From NCBI GenBank assembly GCA_903845195.1, contig CAIMWO010000094.1, positions 62,001 through 126,000 of the forward strand: a DNA stretch of 64,000 bases. The letters are read 5' to 3'. A program made the translations under genes and the position numbers. Numbering within the stretch: the stretch's first letter is position 1; every line of letters starts with the position of its first letter. Below the pieces are notes generated by a model that did not search any database, was not told the DNA's origin, and worked only from the letters and a program-made list of their open reading frames with translations. Source of the stretch: an uncultured Phycisphaerales bacterium (GTDB taxonomy: Bacteria; Planctomycetota; Phycisphaerae; WQYP01). This document shows positions 8,940 through 17,444 of the stretch, piece after piece.

Positions 8940-10040
8940 TCAGCGCCCGACCTTGGCGATCCAGGCATCCATGGCGTCGGCGGCATCGTCATCGATCATC
9001 TGCCGGATCGGCCGCTTCATCAACGCCGCACTGACTTCCGCCAGCGCCCCACCGATTCCCGCCCGCCGGGCCAGCGCGGCGCAACGCACCGCATCCACCA
9101 CCACCCCCGCGCTGTTGGGCGAATCTTCCACCTGTAGTTTCATATCCAGTTCCATCGGCAAGCCGCCGAAGCCGCGCATGTTCATGCGGACGTAGCACAC
9201 TTTCTTGTCGCCCAGCAGCGGGACGTAATCGCTCGGGCCGATATGGATGTTTCCCGCTTCCATCGGCACCTGGCTGGTGACGGCCTCCGTCTTGCTGACC
9301 TTCTTGCTGCTGAGGCGGGATTTTTCGAGCATGTTGAGGAAGTCGGTGTTGCCACCGACGTTGAGCTGGTAGCTCGAATCAATCTTGAAGCCGCGGCGCT
9401 GGGCGAGTTTCATCAGCACGCGATGGGTGATCGTCGCGCCGAACTGGCTTTTGATGTCGTCGCCGACGATCGGCAGGCCGGCCTGCTTGAATTTTGTGGC
9501 CCAGCGTTTTTCGCTGGCGATGAAGACGGGGATGCAGTTGACCATGGCCACGCCGGCTTCGAGGCAGGCGGTGGCGTAGAGTTCGGTCCCCTTCTGGCTG
9601 CCGACGGGCAGATAATTGACGAGGATCGTCGCGCCGCTCTGCTTGAGCGTCTTGACGACTTGGGCCAGGGAGACGCTTCGCGATTGTTCATCGAGGACGG
9701 CGCGGCGATTTTCGTCGAACTGCTCGAGATGGGCGGCAAGTCCGTCGGCCACGGGGCCGGCGAAAACTTTTGCGCCGTCATCATCAATTTTTTTGCAGAA
9801 GCGTGCGGAATTGTTGGGGCGGGCGAAGATGGCGTCCTTGAGCCGCCGGCCGATCTTGCGCCGGTCGACGTCGAAGGCGCAGGCGAAGTGGATGTCCGAT
9901 ACGCCGAGGTCGCCGATCTGTTCATGCATGAGACCGACAGTCTCGTGCGATTGTCGATAGTACGAAACGCCTTGAATCAAAGTGCTGGCGCAGTTGCCCA
10001 CGCCGACGATTGCCAGTCGAATGTCACCCTTCTTGGCCAT
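8940..10040 (-). CDS. ino1: Myo-inositol-1-phosphate synthase (inositol-3-phosphate synthase)
   Basis: Converts glucose 6-phosphate to inositol 1-phosphate using NAD, the first step to inositol lipids or inositol-based solutes. The 366 residues match the short prokaryotic form: the Rossmann motif AIVGVGNCASTLIQG at the start, LVNYLPVGSQKGTELYA, CIPVFIAS, GDDIKSQFGATITHR, the signature LNVGGNTDFLNML and catalytic lysines after it. The ATG at 10040 is used; an in-frame GTG at 10049 with AGAAGG close upstream is the alternative. It is preceded by a perfect 20-bp palindrome, which points to repression by a dedicated regulator. It converges with the plus-strand membrane-protein gene, with 3 nt between them. 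Confidence 0.94.
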   Translation of the reverse strand: MAKKGDIRLAIVGVGNCASTLIQGVSYYRQSHETVGLMHEQIGDLGVSDIHFACAFDVDRRKIGRRLKDAIFARPNNSARFCKKIDDDGAKVFAGPVADGLAAHLEQFDENRRAVLDEQSRSVSLAQVVKTLKQSGATILVNYLPVGSQKGTELYATACLEAGVAMVNCIPVFIASEKRWATKFKQAGLPIVGDDIKSQFGATITHRVLMKLAQRRGFKIDSSYQLNVGGNTDFLNMLEKSRLSSKKVSKTEAVTSQVPMEAGNIHIGPSDYVPLLGDKKVCYVRMNMRGFGGLPMELDMKLQVEDSPNSAGVVVDAVRCAALARRAGIGGALAEVSAALMKRPIRQMIDDDAADAMDAWIAKVGR

Positions 10041-10076
10041 GATGATCACGCTGCCTTCTGAAGACTCGATTTCCTA

Positions 10077-10096
10077 TCACCTAAACGTTTAGGTGA
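10077..10096. promoter_or_regulatory. Perfect 20-bp palindromic operator upstream of ino1
   Basis: TCACCTAAAC followed by GTTTAGGTGA is a perfect palindrome with the central AAACGTTT typical of LacI/GalR-type operators. It lies 36 bp before the ino1 ATG. No regulator gene of this type is in the window. Confidence 0.75.
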
Positions 10097-10120
10097 CAAA
10101 TTTAATGCATGGTGGCGGAT

Positions 10121-10711
10121 TTAGGAAGCCGTCAGCCACGCCACAAATTCTGTATTCCCTTTTTGCCCTTCGATGGGGCTTTTGACGACGCCGCGGACCT
10201 GCCAGCCCGTCTGGCGAATCTGCTCGATCACCTGCCAGAGCACCTCTTCGCTTTGGCCGGCCTCCAGAACGCCCCGCTGCGTGCGGGCGGCTTCGCTTTC
10301 ATAGTGCGGTTTGATCAGCGTCAGCACATCGCCGCCGGGCTTGAGCAGCCCCTTCACGACGGGAAGTATTTTGTTCTGCCGCGTCCAGCCGACATCGACG
10401 GAGACCAAATCCACCGGCTCGGGCAATCGGACGTGCATAGCGTTGGCCCGCTCCTTGACGACGACGCGCGGGTCTTTTCGGAGCGTCCAGGCCAGCACGC
10501 CGTAGGCGGTATCGACCGCGAACACTTTGGCCGCGCCGTGCTGCAGCAGGCAGTCGGTGAAGCCGCCGACGTTGGCGCCGAGGTCCGCACACGTGCGGCC
10601 TTCGACGGGAATGTTGAATGTGACGATTGCCGCTTCGAGTTTGTTGCCCGCCCGGGAAACAAACGACCGCTTTGTGTCACCGGACGGCAACAGAAAGCGG
10701 TCATTGGTCAT
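10121..10711 (-). CDS. TlyA/FtsJ-type RNA 2'-O-methyltransferase lacking the S4 domain
   Basis: A 196-residue SAM-dependent methyltransferase. It aligns by eye to the catalytic half of TlyA (rRNA 2'-O-methyltransferase/haemolysin family): RSFVSRAGNKLEAAI, the SAM-binding ADLGANVGGFTDCLLQHGA, VFAVDTAYGVLAW, RVVVKERANAM, VDLVSVDVGWTRQ and LIKPHYE. Typical TlyA proteins begin with an S4 RNA-binding domain of about 60 residues, which is absent here. The chosen ATG at 10711 gives MTNDRFLLPSGD; the frame is open to 10753 through a repeat. It lies downstream of rpsT on the same strand, a ribosome-related context. The target RNA is unknown. Confidence 0.85.
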   Translation of the reverse strand: MTNDRFLLPSGDTKRSFVSRAGNKLEAAIVTFNIPVEGRTCADLGANVGGFTDCLLQHGAAKVFAVDTAYGVLAWTLRKDPRVVVKERANAMHVRLPEPVDLVSVDVGWTRQNKILPVVKGLLKPGGDVLTLIKPHYESEAARTQRGVLEAGQSEEVLWQVIEQIRQTGWQVRGVVKSPIEGQKGNTEFVAWLTAS

Positions 10712-10723
10712 AGCGATAACCCG

Positions 10724-10776
10724 GAGTGCTGGGCGCCGAGTTCCGAGTTGCACTCAGAACCCAGGACACAGGACCT
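10724..10776. repeat. Heptamer repeat (GAGTTCC / ACACAGG type)
   Basis: Seven degenerate 7-base units fill the gap between rpsT and the methyltransferase gene, running from GAGTGCT through GAGTTCC and GAGTTGC to ACACAGG. The later units are partial complements of the earlier ones. Confidence 0.65.
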
Positions 10777-10781
10777 TCAAC

Positions 10782-11054
10782 TTACTTGGCAGCCTTGAGG
10801 GCATTGACCTTCTTGGCAAGCTTGGCCTTGCGGCGGGCAACGGTGTTCTTGTGCATGGTGCCGCGACCGGCGACCCGGTCGAGGGTCTGCTGGGCCTTGG
10901 ACAGCTCCGCGACGGCCGCCTTGACGTCGCCGGCGGCGATCACGGAATGAATCTTCTTCAGCTCGACGCGAACGTTCTTCTTGCGATCGCGGTTCAACAG
11001 GCGGCGCTTGGCGCTCTGACGGATACGCTTATTTGCAGACAACGAGTGTGCCAC
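10782..11054 (-). CDS. rpsT: 30S ribosomal protein S20
   Basis: Primary 16S-rRNA-binding protein of the small subunit. The 90 residues are highly basic and start MAHSLSANKRIRQSAKRR, with the typical second helix around GTMHKNTVARRKAKLAKK. The start codon is GTG, preceded by AGGAG, and GTG starts are common for rpsT in other bacteria. Length is normal. It lies upstream of the TlyA-like methyltransferase, separated by a repeat, and is divergent from the esterase gene. Confidence 0.96.
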   Translation of the reverse strand: MAHSLSANKRIRQSAKRRLLNRDRKKNVRVELKKIHSVIAAGDVKAAVAELSKAQQTLDRVAGRGTMHKNTVARRKAKLAKKVNALKAAK

Positions 11055-11217
11055 TGGTCGTTTCTCCTAACTTTAACTTCGCCCCGGAGCCACAGGCTTT
11101 TCGGAAACTGGCGAAACCTTTATTGTCCCACGAAATCGCTCTGATATCAAGCCGCTCTGCAGCTTGCGTCGCACTTGCGCCTGCCCTACCCTTGGCGCGT
11201 TCAGAACAGGAGATCCC

Positions 11218-11994
11218 ATGGCCCTCGCGGAAATTCGTTTCTTCGGCAATTCGATCGGCTGCTCCACCACCATGAACGTCATTCTGCCCGACGGCGGCAA
11301 GGGGCCGTTTCCGGCCTTCTACCTGCTGGGCGGGTTGTCGGACGATCACTCCAAGTGGGCGCGGTTCACGAGCATCGAGCGGTATGTCACGGGTGTGCCG
11401 CTGATCGTCGTCATGCCCAATGGCGGCCGGGGCTGGTACACGAATTCTCATGCCGTGCCGCAGCAGGCGTATGAGGATCACCTCATCAAGGATGTCGTCG
11501 GGTATGTGGACCAAATTTTTCCCACGATCACCGGGCGCAAGGGCCGCGCGATCGGCGGGCTTTCCATGGGCGGGTACGGTGCGGTGAAACTGGCGATGAA
11601 GTACCCCACGATGTTCTGTTCCGCCACTTCCCACTCCGGCGCGGTGCTCACGCCGATGCACAAGCCGGAAAGCCGCCCCAAGGAATTTTCGCCGGTGCTG
11701 GAGGAGTGCAAGGCGATCTTCGGCCCGAAATTCCGCGGCGGCCCCAATGATCTCCACGCTCTGGCCAGGAAATGCGTGCGCTCGCGCCAGCGACCCGCCC
11801 TCCGCCTCGACTGCGGCACCGGCGACTTCCTGCTGGAACAAAACCGCGCGTTCACGGCCTTCCTGAAATCCATCCGTTACACCCACGACTACGCCGAGTT
11901 CCCCGGCGCCCATGAATGGTCGTATTGGGATACGCAGGTGCAGGAAGCGCTCGCGTTCCATCGCAAATATCTTGAAATTGCAGTGTATCAATAG
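11218..11994 (+). CDS. Alpha/beta-hydrolase esterase (S-formylglutathione hydrolase/antigen 85 type)
   Basis: A 258-residue putative esterase of the esterase D/antigen 85 family. It shows AFYLLGGLSDDHSKW (oxyanion loop), the nucleophile elbow AIGGLSMGGYGAVKLA with catalytic Ser, the acid region RLDCGTGDFLL and the C-terminal catalytic His in PGAHEWSYW. No signal peptide is visible, so it is probably cytoplasmic. The start is fixed by AGGAG 6 nt upstream. Substrate unknown; S-formylglutathione hydrolase is possible but the sequence does not show specificity. Confidence 0.88.
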   Translation: MALAEIRFFGNSIGCSTTMNVILPDGGKGPFPAFYLLGGLSDDHSKWARFTSIERYVTGVPLIVVMPNGGRGWYTNSHAVPQQAYEDHLIKDVVGYVDQIFPTITGRKGRAIGGLSMGGYGAVKLAMKYPTMFCSATSHSGAVLTPMHKPESRPKEFSPVLEECKAIFGPKFRGGPNDLHALARKCVRSRQRPALRLDCGTGDFLLEQNRAFTAFLKSIRYTHDYAEFPGAHEWSYWDTQVQEALAFHRKYLEIAVYQ

Positions 11995-12017
11995 CAACCG
12001 CAGTGCACCGACCGCGG

Positions 12018-12746
12018 TCAACGCGAATGCAGCGGGCCGGTAGCAAAGTCAGCGTCGTGAAAATCGTTGGGTTTCAAGTAAATGCCGAGTTCGCCCGATG
12101 AATTGCCGAGTTCATACCGGGCGACAAAGTGCAAAGGGTCACTTGGGTCAGATTGTGCTGCAAAGATTCGAAGGTGCCCTTTCGAGAGCCATTCTTCCTT
12201 CGGTCCCACATCCATAAGTGTCACTTCTAGGCCATCGTTATTCGCCCTTGTACCTACTTCCATAGATTTAAAACTGGTCCCAAATATTCCGCCCATATCT
12301 TCGCATGGTGTCATACTCAGGGCGACGAGCATTTCCTTCTTGAGGTGAACCTGTTTTAGCATTATCACGGGACAATCACTCACGGACGAACTTCTGAGTT
12401 GGCAGCAACGCTTCCAGCATATCGGATCGTAAACCAGTGCCTTGCGTTTGGGTGAGATGGCTTCCCAATGGTAATCACGCGGATCGGCCCCGGCAGGAAT
12501 CGTGGCTGCCGGGTCGTCATCATAAACCACTTGCGTAGGCGGCATTTGCAGTTGGATACATTGCCGCTGGTAGTACCAGAGCTGCGCGTAGCGCCAGCTT
12601 TCGGGAAGATAGAAATAGGACCACACCGCGACGACTAACCCACCCACGATCCAAACGGTTCGCCGAAACCTGCGCCGGCTGTACCAAGGCGCACGACGGG
12701 CATACGTAAGAACCTGCGGTGAACGATCCTGCTGCGCGTTTGTCAT
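12018..12746 (-). CDS. Hypothetical membrane-anchored protein
   Basis: A 242-residue protein of unknown family. A short basic N-terminus is followed by one transmembrane segment (VWIVGGLVVAVWSYFYLP, about residues 31-48), and the rest is a soluble, probably extracytoplasmic domain containing the unusual cluster CWKRCCQLRSS and further cysteines. The start at 12746 is preferred because the preceding 33 codons of the open frame encode a low-complexity Arg-rich stretch that runs into the next gene. It lies downstream of the VIT/vWA gene on the same strand. Confidence 0.7.
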   Translation of the reverse strand: MTNAQQDRSPQVLTYARRAPWYSRRRFRRTVWIVGGLVVAVWSYFYLPESWRYAQLWYYQRQCIQLQMPPTQVVYDDDPAATIPAGADPRDYHWEAISPKRKALVYDPICWKRCCQLRSSSVSDCPVIMLKQVHLKKEMLVALSMTPCEDMGGIFGTSFKSMEVGTRANNDGLEVTLMDVGPKEEWLSKGHLRIFAAQSDPSDPLHFVARYELGNSSGELGIYLKPNDFHDADFATGPLHSR

Positions 12747-12801
12747 GCCAGGATTATCTGATCGCAACGCACGCTGATCAAGGCGGCCGAACAATCTCCT
12801 T

Positions 12802-15342
12802 CTATTTCGCAGGCGCCGGGGCCGGTTCCTCTTCGATGATGTCATAAATCGTTCCGCCGAGTTCGACGGTGACGTTGTTGCCGAGGGACAGATACTGCGA
12901 CGATTCCGGGAACTTCTTGAGCAGATCGAAATAGGCGTCGGAGTTGAAGACGATCTTGATGCGTGCGGCCTTTTCCAACTTCTGCACGTTGCCGTCGGTC
13001 CACTGGTTGCCGTTGAGGTAGAACGCGCGGTTGTTCACCATGCGGGACTGCTGGGCGTAGTTGGAGACGACGCGGTATCCGGCCTCCTTTGTCTTGGTAC
13101 CGTCCTGCGCGGTCTGCCAGCCAGTGGCCGTTTGCGAGCCAAGGTTCAGTGCTTTCTCAGCAGCCGTGGTTGCCGCCGTTGGTGCATTGGTGGCGGGTGT
13201 ATCGTCGGCCTTGCCGGACTTTCTCAACGTGGGAAGCGGCATACCGAGATCAGAGGGTTGTCCACGGCCGGGGCCGCTGGCACCTTGACCGACGCTTCCG
13301 CCCGTGCCTTGAGCGATGAATCGGCCATCCAATTGTTCTGCCGCGGCGACAGTCTGATCGAGGCTCGTAGCGTTCTTGTACTTGTCGCCGCTGATCGAGT
13401 TGGCCACGGCTTTCCCGCCCACGGCCTCGCGCCGCCGGAGCGAATCGTAGTCATTCTCCGAATCCTTGAGCGCCCGATGGTCACCTTCCATCTCGCGCAG
13501 GCTGCGCGTCGCCACCGGTACGCCGCGGGCTTTTTCATCTTCGATGATCAGCATGGCGGTGTAGGGTGTCACGATGCCCCAGCGCCGGGCGAGTTCGGTC
13601 ACTTCATCCTTGAGTTCCTTGCTTTCGCCATGAAGGCGGATTTCATCCAGGATGTATCCGACGCGGCGGGTCGCCCACAGCTTGCCGATCCAGTCATGTG
13701 AGGTGTCGGTCTTTTCATCGAACGTAACGTCCTGGGCGAACTTTTCCGCCTTGCCGTTGACCATGCCCGTCAGGGTGATCGCCGTCTTGCCGGGTTTCGA
13801 ATACGTGCCGAACGCGATGAGCTGATCGCCCTTGAATAGATCGGGCATATCCTTGGGATACAGCTTGGCGAGCGTCACGGAGCCGGAATCCAGTTTGAGG
13901 CCGGCGAGGACGGGATCCTGCACCTTGCCCCAGAAGTTGGACATCGCCAGTTCGAGGTTTTCATTGGGCAGAACATATTGGGAATAGCCGCGGGACTGTT
14001 CCGCGAGGAGGTCGAGCAGTTTGGTGTTAACGTCGGTGCCGACGCCGAAGGTGAAGACGCGGACCGATCCGCCGGTGCCGGCCTTGTCTTTGAACGCTGA
14101 GAGGATCTTGTCCGGATTCTGCTCGCCGATCGTCGGCTGGCCGTCGGTCATGAAGACAACGAGAAACAGCCGTCCGTCATCTTTGGCGGGGCGTTCATCG
14201 AGCGCTTTGACGAGGGCATCCTGGATGGCCGTGCCTCCGGCGGCCTTGAGGTTGTCGGCAAATTGCAGCGCCTTGCCGCGGTCGCTTCGCTTGGATTCAT
14301 CCTGATCCTTCTTCGGCTCGCCGGCCGTCACCAGATTGCCGAACAGCGGCTCGGCTTCGGTCGAGAAGCGGACGATGTCGAAGCGATCCTCGGGATTGAG
14401 CGTTTCAATGCAGTAGCGCAGGGCCTTGCGGGTCTGCTCGATTTTCGCGCCGGACATCGAGCCCGACGTATCCATGATGAAGACCACATCCTTCGGCAAA
14501 GACTTGGTGTTCTTGCTGAGCGTCGGCGCCGCCAACAGCACAAAGTAGCCGTCCTTGTCGGGGTCTGGACGATACGTCAGCAGGCTGATGCCCACCGCGG
14601 TGGCCTTACGTCCGATGAACAGATGAAAATCGGTATCCGGCCGGATGTCCTTGGCCTCGTATCCGACCACCGCCTTCGTGTCTCCGGTGCGCTTGATTTC
14701 CACTTCGTGCGTGGGGCTGTAGAGCGTCGTGATCGGCTCGGTGGTGTTCACGGTGACTTTGATGGACACATTCTTCAGCGGCTTGGAGGAGAACTTTTCG
14801 GTGTTCAACGTGTAGTGGTAATCGAGCAGGCCGCTCTCCTGCTTGAGCAGTTCCGTGTATTTGAGCTGGATGCGTTTTTTGCTGTTGGGCTCGATCGGGA
14901 AGATGCGGACCTTGTACATGGCGCGGCCGGCATACTCCAGGAGCGCGGGGTCCTTGGCCTTGCGGACGATTTCTTCGTAGATGCCGCGGGCCTTGTCCGC
15001 GGGGAGCAATTCCGCCTCGACGATTTTGCCGTCGATGTCCATCGCGAACTTATCGATCTGCGCATTGAGCGGCACAGGGAAGATGTAGTCTCCCTCCAGC
15101 CGCGCGTTGTTGGGATTGTAGAACTCCTGATCGACACTGGTGACGGCCACCTGGTCGTTGATGTCGCAGGTGACCTGATGGTACGTGACTTCCAGCGGAG
15201 CGAACGTGAAATGCCCCGGGACCGGCGCCGGTGGATTGCGCACGACGATCAGGCCATCAGCGCGGGCGGGTGTGCTCATGACCAGCAGAATCAGCAAAGC
15301 AAAGATCGATAAGAGGATGCGGGACAAGGACAAGCGGATCAT
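12802..15342 (-). CDS. VIT and von Willebrand factor A domain protein
   Basis: An exported 846-residue protein. An N-terminal signal peptide (ILLSIFALLILLVMSTPARA) is followed by a VIT (inter-alpha-trypsin) domain of about 130 residues with VDQEFYNPNNARLEGDYIF and RGIYEEIVRKAKDPALLEY. A vWA domain then begins near residue 240 with VVFIMDTSGSMSGAKIEQTR, which carries the DxSGS metal-ion site. The C-terminal third is low-complexity and ends EEEPAPAPAK. Such proteins are thought to mediate metal-dependent adhesion at the cell surface. The start at 15342 has GGAGG 7 nt upstream; the open frame continues far upstream antisense to mnmG and is not coding. Confidence 0.92.
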   Translation of the reverse strand: MIRLSLSRILLSIFALLILLVMSTPARADGLIVVRNPPAPVPGHFTFAPLEVTYHQVTCDINDQVAVTSVDQEFYNPNNARLEGDYIFPVPLNAQIDKFAMDIDGKIVEAELLPADKARGIYEEIVRKAKDPALLEYAGRAMYKVRIFPIEPNSKKRIQLKYTELLKQESGLLDYHYTLNTEKFSSKPLKNVSIKVTVNTTEPITTLYSPTHEVEIKRTGDTKAVVGYEAKDIRPDTDFHLFIGRKATAVGISLLTYRPDPDKDGYFVLLAAPTLSKNTKSLPKDVVFIMDTSGSMSGAKIEQTRKALRYCIETLNPEDRFDIVRFSTEAEPLFGNLVTAGEPKKDQDESKRSDRGKALQFADNLKAAGGTAIQDALVKALDERPAKDDGRLFLVVFMTDGQPTIGEQNPDKILSAFKDKAGTGGSVRVFTFGVGTDVNTKLLDLLAEQSRGYSQYVLPNENLELAMSNFWGKVQDPVLAGLKLDSGSVTLAKLYPKDMPDLFKGDQLIAFGTYSKPGKTAITLTGMVNGKAEKFAQDVTFDEKTDTSHDWIGKLWATRRVGYILDEIRLHGESKELKDEVTELARRWGIVTPYTAMLIIEDEKARGVPVATRSLREMEGDHRALKDSENDYDSLRRREAVGGKAVANSISGDKYKNATSLDQTVAAAEQLDGRFIAQGTGGSVGQGASGPGRGQPSDLGMPLPTLRKSGKADDTPATNAPTAATTAAEKALNLGSQTATGWQTAQDGTKTKEAGYRVVSNYAQQSRMVNNRAFYLNGNQWTDGNVQKLEKAARIKIVFNSDAYFDLLKKFPESSQYLSLGNNVTVELGGTIYDIIEEEPAPAPAK

Positions 15343-15495
15343 GGTTGGTCCTCCGAGAGATTGGATTTCGAGAGCCTCAACTCGTGTTAGACGCATGAGG
15401 GGCTGGGCGGTTCGAAAAATCATTCGATTCACGGAATACCGGATTGGCGCCTCCATTTGGTACACTATCCCTCCTTTGGAGCCACCTACGCCACT

Positions 15496-17421
15496 ATGAG
15501 CATTCCGTTTTACGATATTTTGGTCATCGGCGGCGGCCACGCCGGGGCCGAAGCCGCGTGGGCCGCGTCGCACATGCTGGGCGACCGAGGGCGCGTTGCG
15601 ATGGTGACGATGGACCCGCTGGCCATCGGCCGGATGTCCTGCAACCCCGCCGTTGGCGGGCTGGCCAAGGGCCAGATGGTCCGCGAAATCGATGCCCTCG
15701 GCGGGCTCATGGCCCACGCCATCGACGCCACTGGCATCCAGTTCCGCATGTTGAACCGTTCCAAAGGTCCGGCCGTTCAATCGCCCCGCGCCCAGGCCGA
15801 CAAATACAAATATGCCGCCAAAGTGCAGGAGTTGCTTCGCACGCACTGCCCGAACCTGACGATCGTCGCAGGGATCGTCGATCGCTTCCTCACGAGCCAC
15901 GAACCACGAACCACGGCCCACGAACGTCCTCACATCACCGGGGTCGTCCTCGAGTCCGGTCAGCAACTCAACTGCCGTGCCGTCGTCCTCACCACGGGCA
16001 CATTCCTCCGCGCCCTCATGCACACCGGCGAGAGGAAAACCGAAGGCGGACGCGTCGGCGAGCAATCCGCACGCGGACTCTCCGACTGCCTCCGCGAGCT
16101 GGGCTTCGAGCTCGGCCGCCTCAAGACCGGCACGCCGCCACGCATCGCGAAAGAATCGATCGACTTCGCGTCCCTTAAGGAACAACCCGGCGACAATCCC
16201 CCGACTCCATTCTCCGATCTCACCTTGCAGACCGAAATTCAGAATTCAGAATTCAGAATTCAGAATTTTCCCCCTCTGCCGCAAGTGCCGATGCACATCA
16301 CGTATACCAATGCCAGGGTGCATGATTTGATCCGCGCGAACCTGCACCGCGCCCCGATGTATTCGGGCCAGATCCAATCGCGCGGGCCGCGGTACTGCCC
16401 GTCCATCGAAGACAAAATCGTGCGGTTCGCAGACAAAGACCGCCACCAGATCTTCCTCGAACCCGAGGGGCTCGACACCAACGAAATTTACTGCAACGGT
16501 ATCTCCACCAGCCTGCCCGAGGATGTGCAGGAACAGATCATCCATTCGATCGTGGGTCTCGAGCATGCCCGCGTTCTCCGCTGGGGTTACGCGGTCGAAT
16601 ATGATTTTTCGCCCACGCATCAGATCGACGCATCACTGGAAACACGCCTCGTCGAAGGACTCTTCTTCGCCGGACAACTCAACGGCACCAGCGGCTACGA
16701 GGAAGCGGCGGGACAAGGCCTCATCGCCGGCATCAACGCCGCCCGCAAAATTCAGGGCATGGAACGCATCATCCTGACCCGTGATCAGGCGTATATCGGC
16801 GTGATGATCGATGATCTGATCACGAAGACCCCCACCGAGCCCTACCGCATGTTCACCAGCCGGGCGGAGTTCCGCCTGACGCTCCGCAGCGACAACACCG
16901 ATCAGCGGTTGACGCCGTTGGGCCGGCAACTCGGGCTCGCCTCGCAGGCCCGCATGGATCGCCTCACGCACAAACTCGCCGCGATTCATGAGCTGACCAC
17001 GCGTCTGAAATCCTCGCGTATCCGCCTGGAAAACAATGGCACTTCCGCCTACGAGTACCTTCGCCGCCCCGATGTCACGATTGATGAAGTCCAACGTCTC
17101 ATATCCGAGAATTCAGAATTCAGAATCCAGCATTCAGAATCCATCTGGTCCCAAGTCGAAATCGAAGCCAAATACGCCGGCTACATTCAGCGTGAAAGAG
17201 AAGCGGCCCAGCGTCTCCACGATCTGGAAGACAAAACAATCCCCCTCCATTTCAACTTTTCTGCCGTGCCGGAGCTTCGAAAGGAAGCCAAGGCCGCCCT
17301 CGAAAAATTCCGCCCCCAGACCCTCGGCCAAGCCAGCCGCCTCGAAGGCCTCACGCCGTCGGACCTCACTATCCTCATGATTTATCTCACGGGTAAACGT
17401 AAAGCCGCCGTGCACGAGTGA
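15496..17421 (+). CDS. mnmG: tRNA uridine-5-carboxymethylaminomethyl modification enzyme MnmG with repeat-derived insertions
   Basis: FAD-dependent partner of MnmE that modifies the wobble uridine of several tRNAs. The 641 residues show the FAD motif ILVIGGGHAGAEAAWAA, CNPAVGGLAKG, GPRYCPSIEDKI, HQIFLEPEGL, GLFFAGQLNGTSGYEEAAGQG and MFTSRAEFRLTLRSDNTD. Three segments are not part of the family: SHEPRTTAHERPH near residue 132, EIQNSEFRIQNF near 247 and ENSEFRIQHSES near 538. Each is encoded by an in-frame heptamer tandem repeat (listed separately) in a variable loop, and the reading frame and flanking motifs are intact. So the enzyme is probably functional and has tolerated repeat expansion. 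The start is set by family N-termini; GGAG is far upstream. Confidence 0.96.
   Translation: MSIPFYDILVIGGGHAGAEAAWAASHMLGDRGRVAMVTMDPLAIGRMSCNPAVGGLAKGQMVREIDALGGLMAHAIDATGIQFRMLNRSKGPAVQSPRAQADKYKYAAKVQELLRTHCPNLTIVAGIVDRFLTSHEPRTTAHERPHITGVVLESGQQLNCRAVVLTTGTFLRALMHTGERKTEGGRVGEQSARGLSDCLRELGFELGRLKTGTPPRIAKESIDFASLKEQPGDNPPTPFSDLTLQTEIQNSEFRIQNFPPLPQVPMHITYTNARVHDLIRANLHRAPMYSGQIQSRGPRYCPSIEDKIVRFADKDRHQIFLEPEGLDTNEIYCNGISTSLPEDVQEQIIHSIVGLEHARVLRWGYAVEYDFSPTHQIDASLETRLVEGLFFAGQLNGTSGYEEAAGQGLIAGINAARKIQGMERIILTRDQAYIGVMIDDLITKTPTEPYRMFTSRAEFRLTLRSDNTDQRLTPLGRQLGLASQARMDRLTHKLAAIHELTTRLKSSRIRLENNGTSAYEYLRRPDVTIDEVQRLISENSEFRIQHSESIWSQVEIEAKYAGYIQREREAAQRLHDLEDKTIPLHFNFSAVPELRKEAKAALEKFRPQTLGQASRLEGLTPSDLTILMIYLTGKRKAAVHE
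15891..15925 (+). repeat. In-frame heptamer repeat 1 in mnmG (CACGAAC)
   Basis: Five 7-base units, three exactly CACGAAC and two with one or two changes, lie within mnmG at codons 132-144. They encode His/Arg/Thr-rich residues not expected in MnmG. Confidence 0.9.
16236..16267 (+). repeat. In-frame heptamer repeat 2 in mnmG (AATTCAG)
   Basis: Four exact AATTCAG units plus a partial fifth lie within mnmG around codons 247-257 and encode EIQNSEFRIQNF. They fall just before the conserved MHITYTN region, where the family is variable in length. Confidence 0.93.
17110..17144 (+). repeat. In-frame heptamer repeat 3 in mnmG (AATTCAG, degenerate)
   Basis: Two exact AATTCAG units followed by three variants (AATCCAG, CATTCAG, AATCCAT) lie within mnmG around codons 538-550. 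This is the same family as block 2, at an older or more diverged stage. Confidence 0.9.
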
Positions 17422-17444
17422 GATCGGCCTGTTGAAAATGGCGA

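Noticed and set aside
10077-10096. dif site at the skew inflection
   Set aside because: The perfect 20-bp palindrome lacks the 11-6-11 layout and arm sequences of known dif sites; an operator for ino1 is simpler.
12802-16185. A 1127-residue open frame continuing upstream of the VIT/vWA start, antisense to mnmG
   Set aside because: The first 281 codons are antisense to conserved MnmG motifs; GGAGG and a signal peptide mark the real start at 15342.
15891-17144. CRISPR-like repeats in mnmG
   Set aside because: Units are 7 bases with no spacers and lie in frame inside a conserved gene; no cas gene is in the window.
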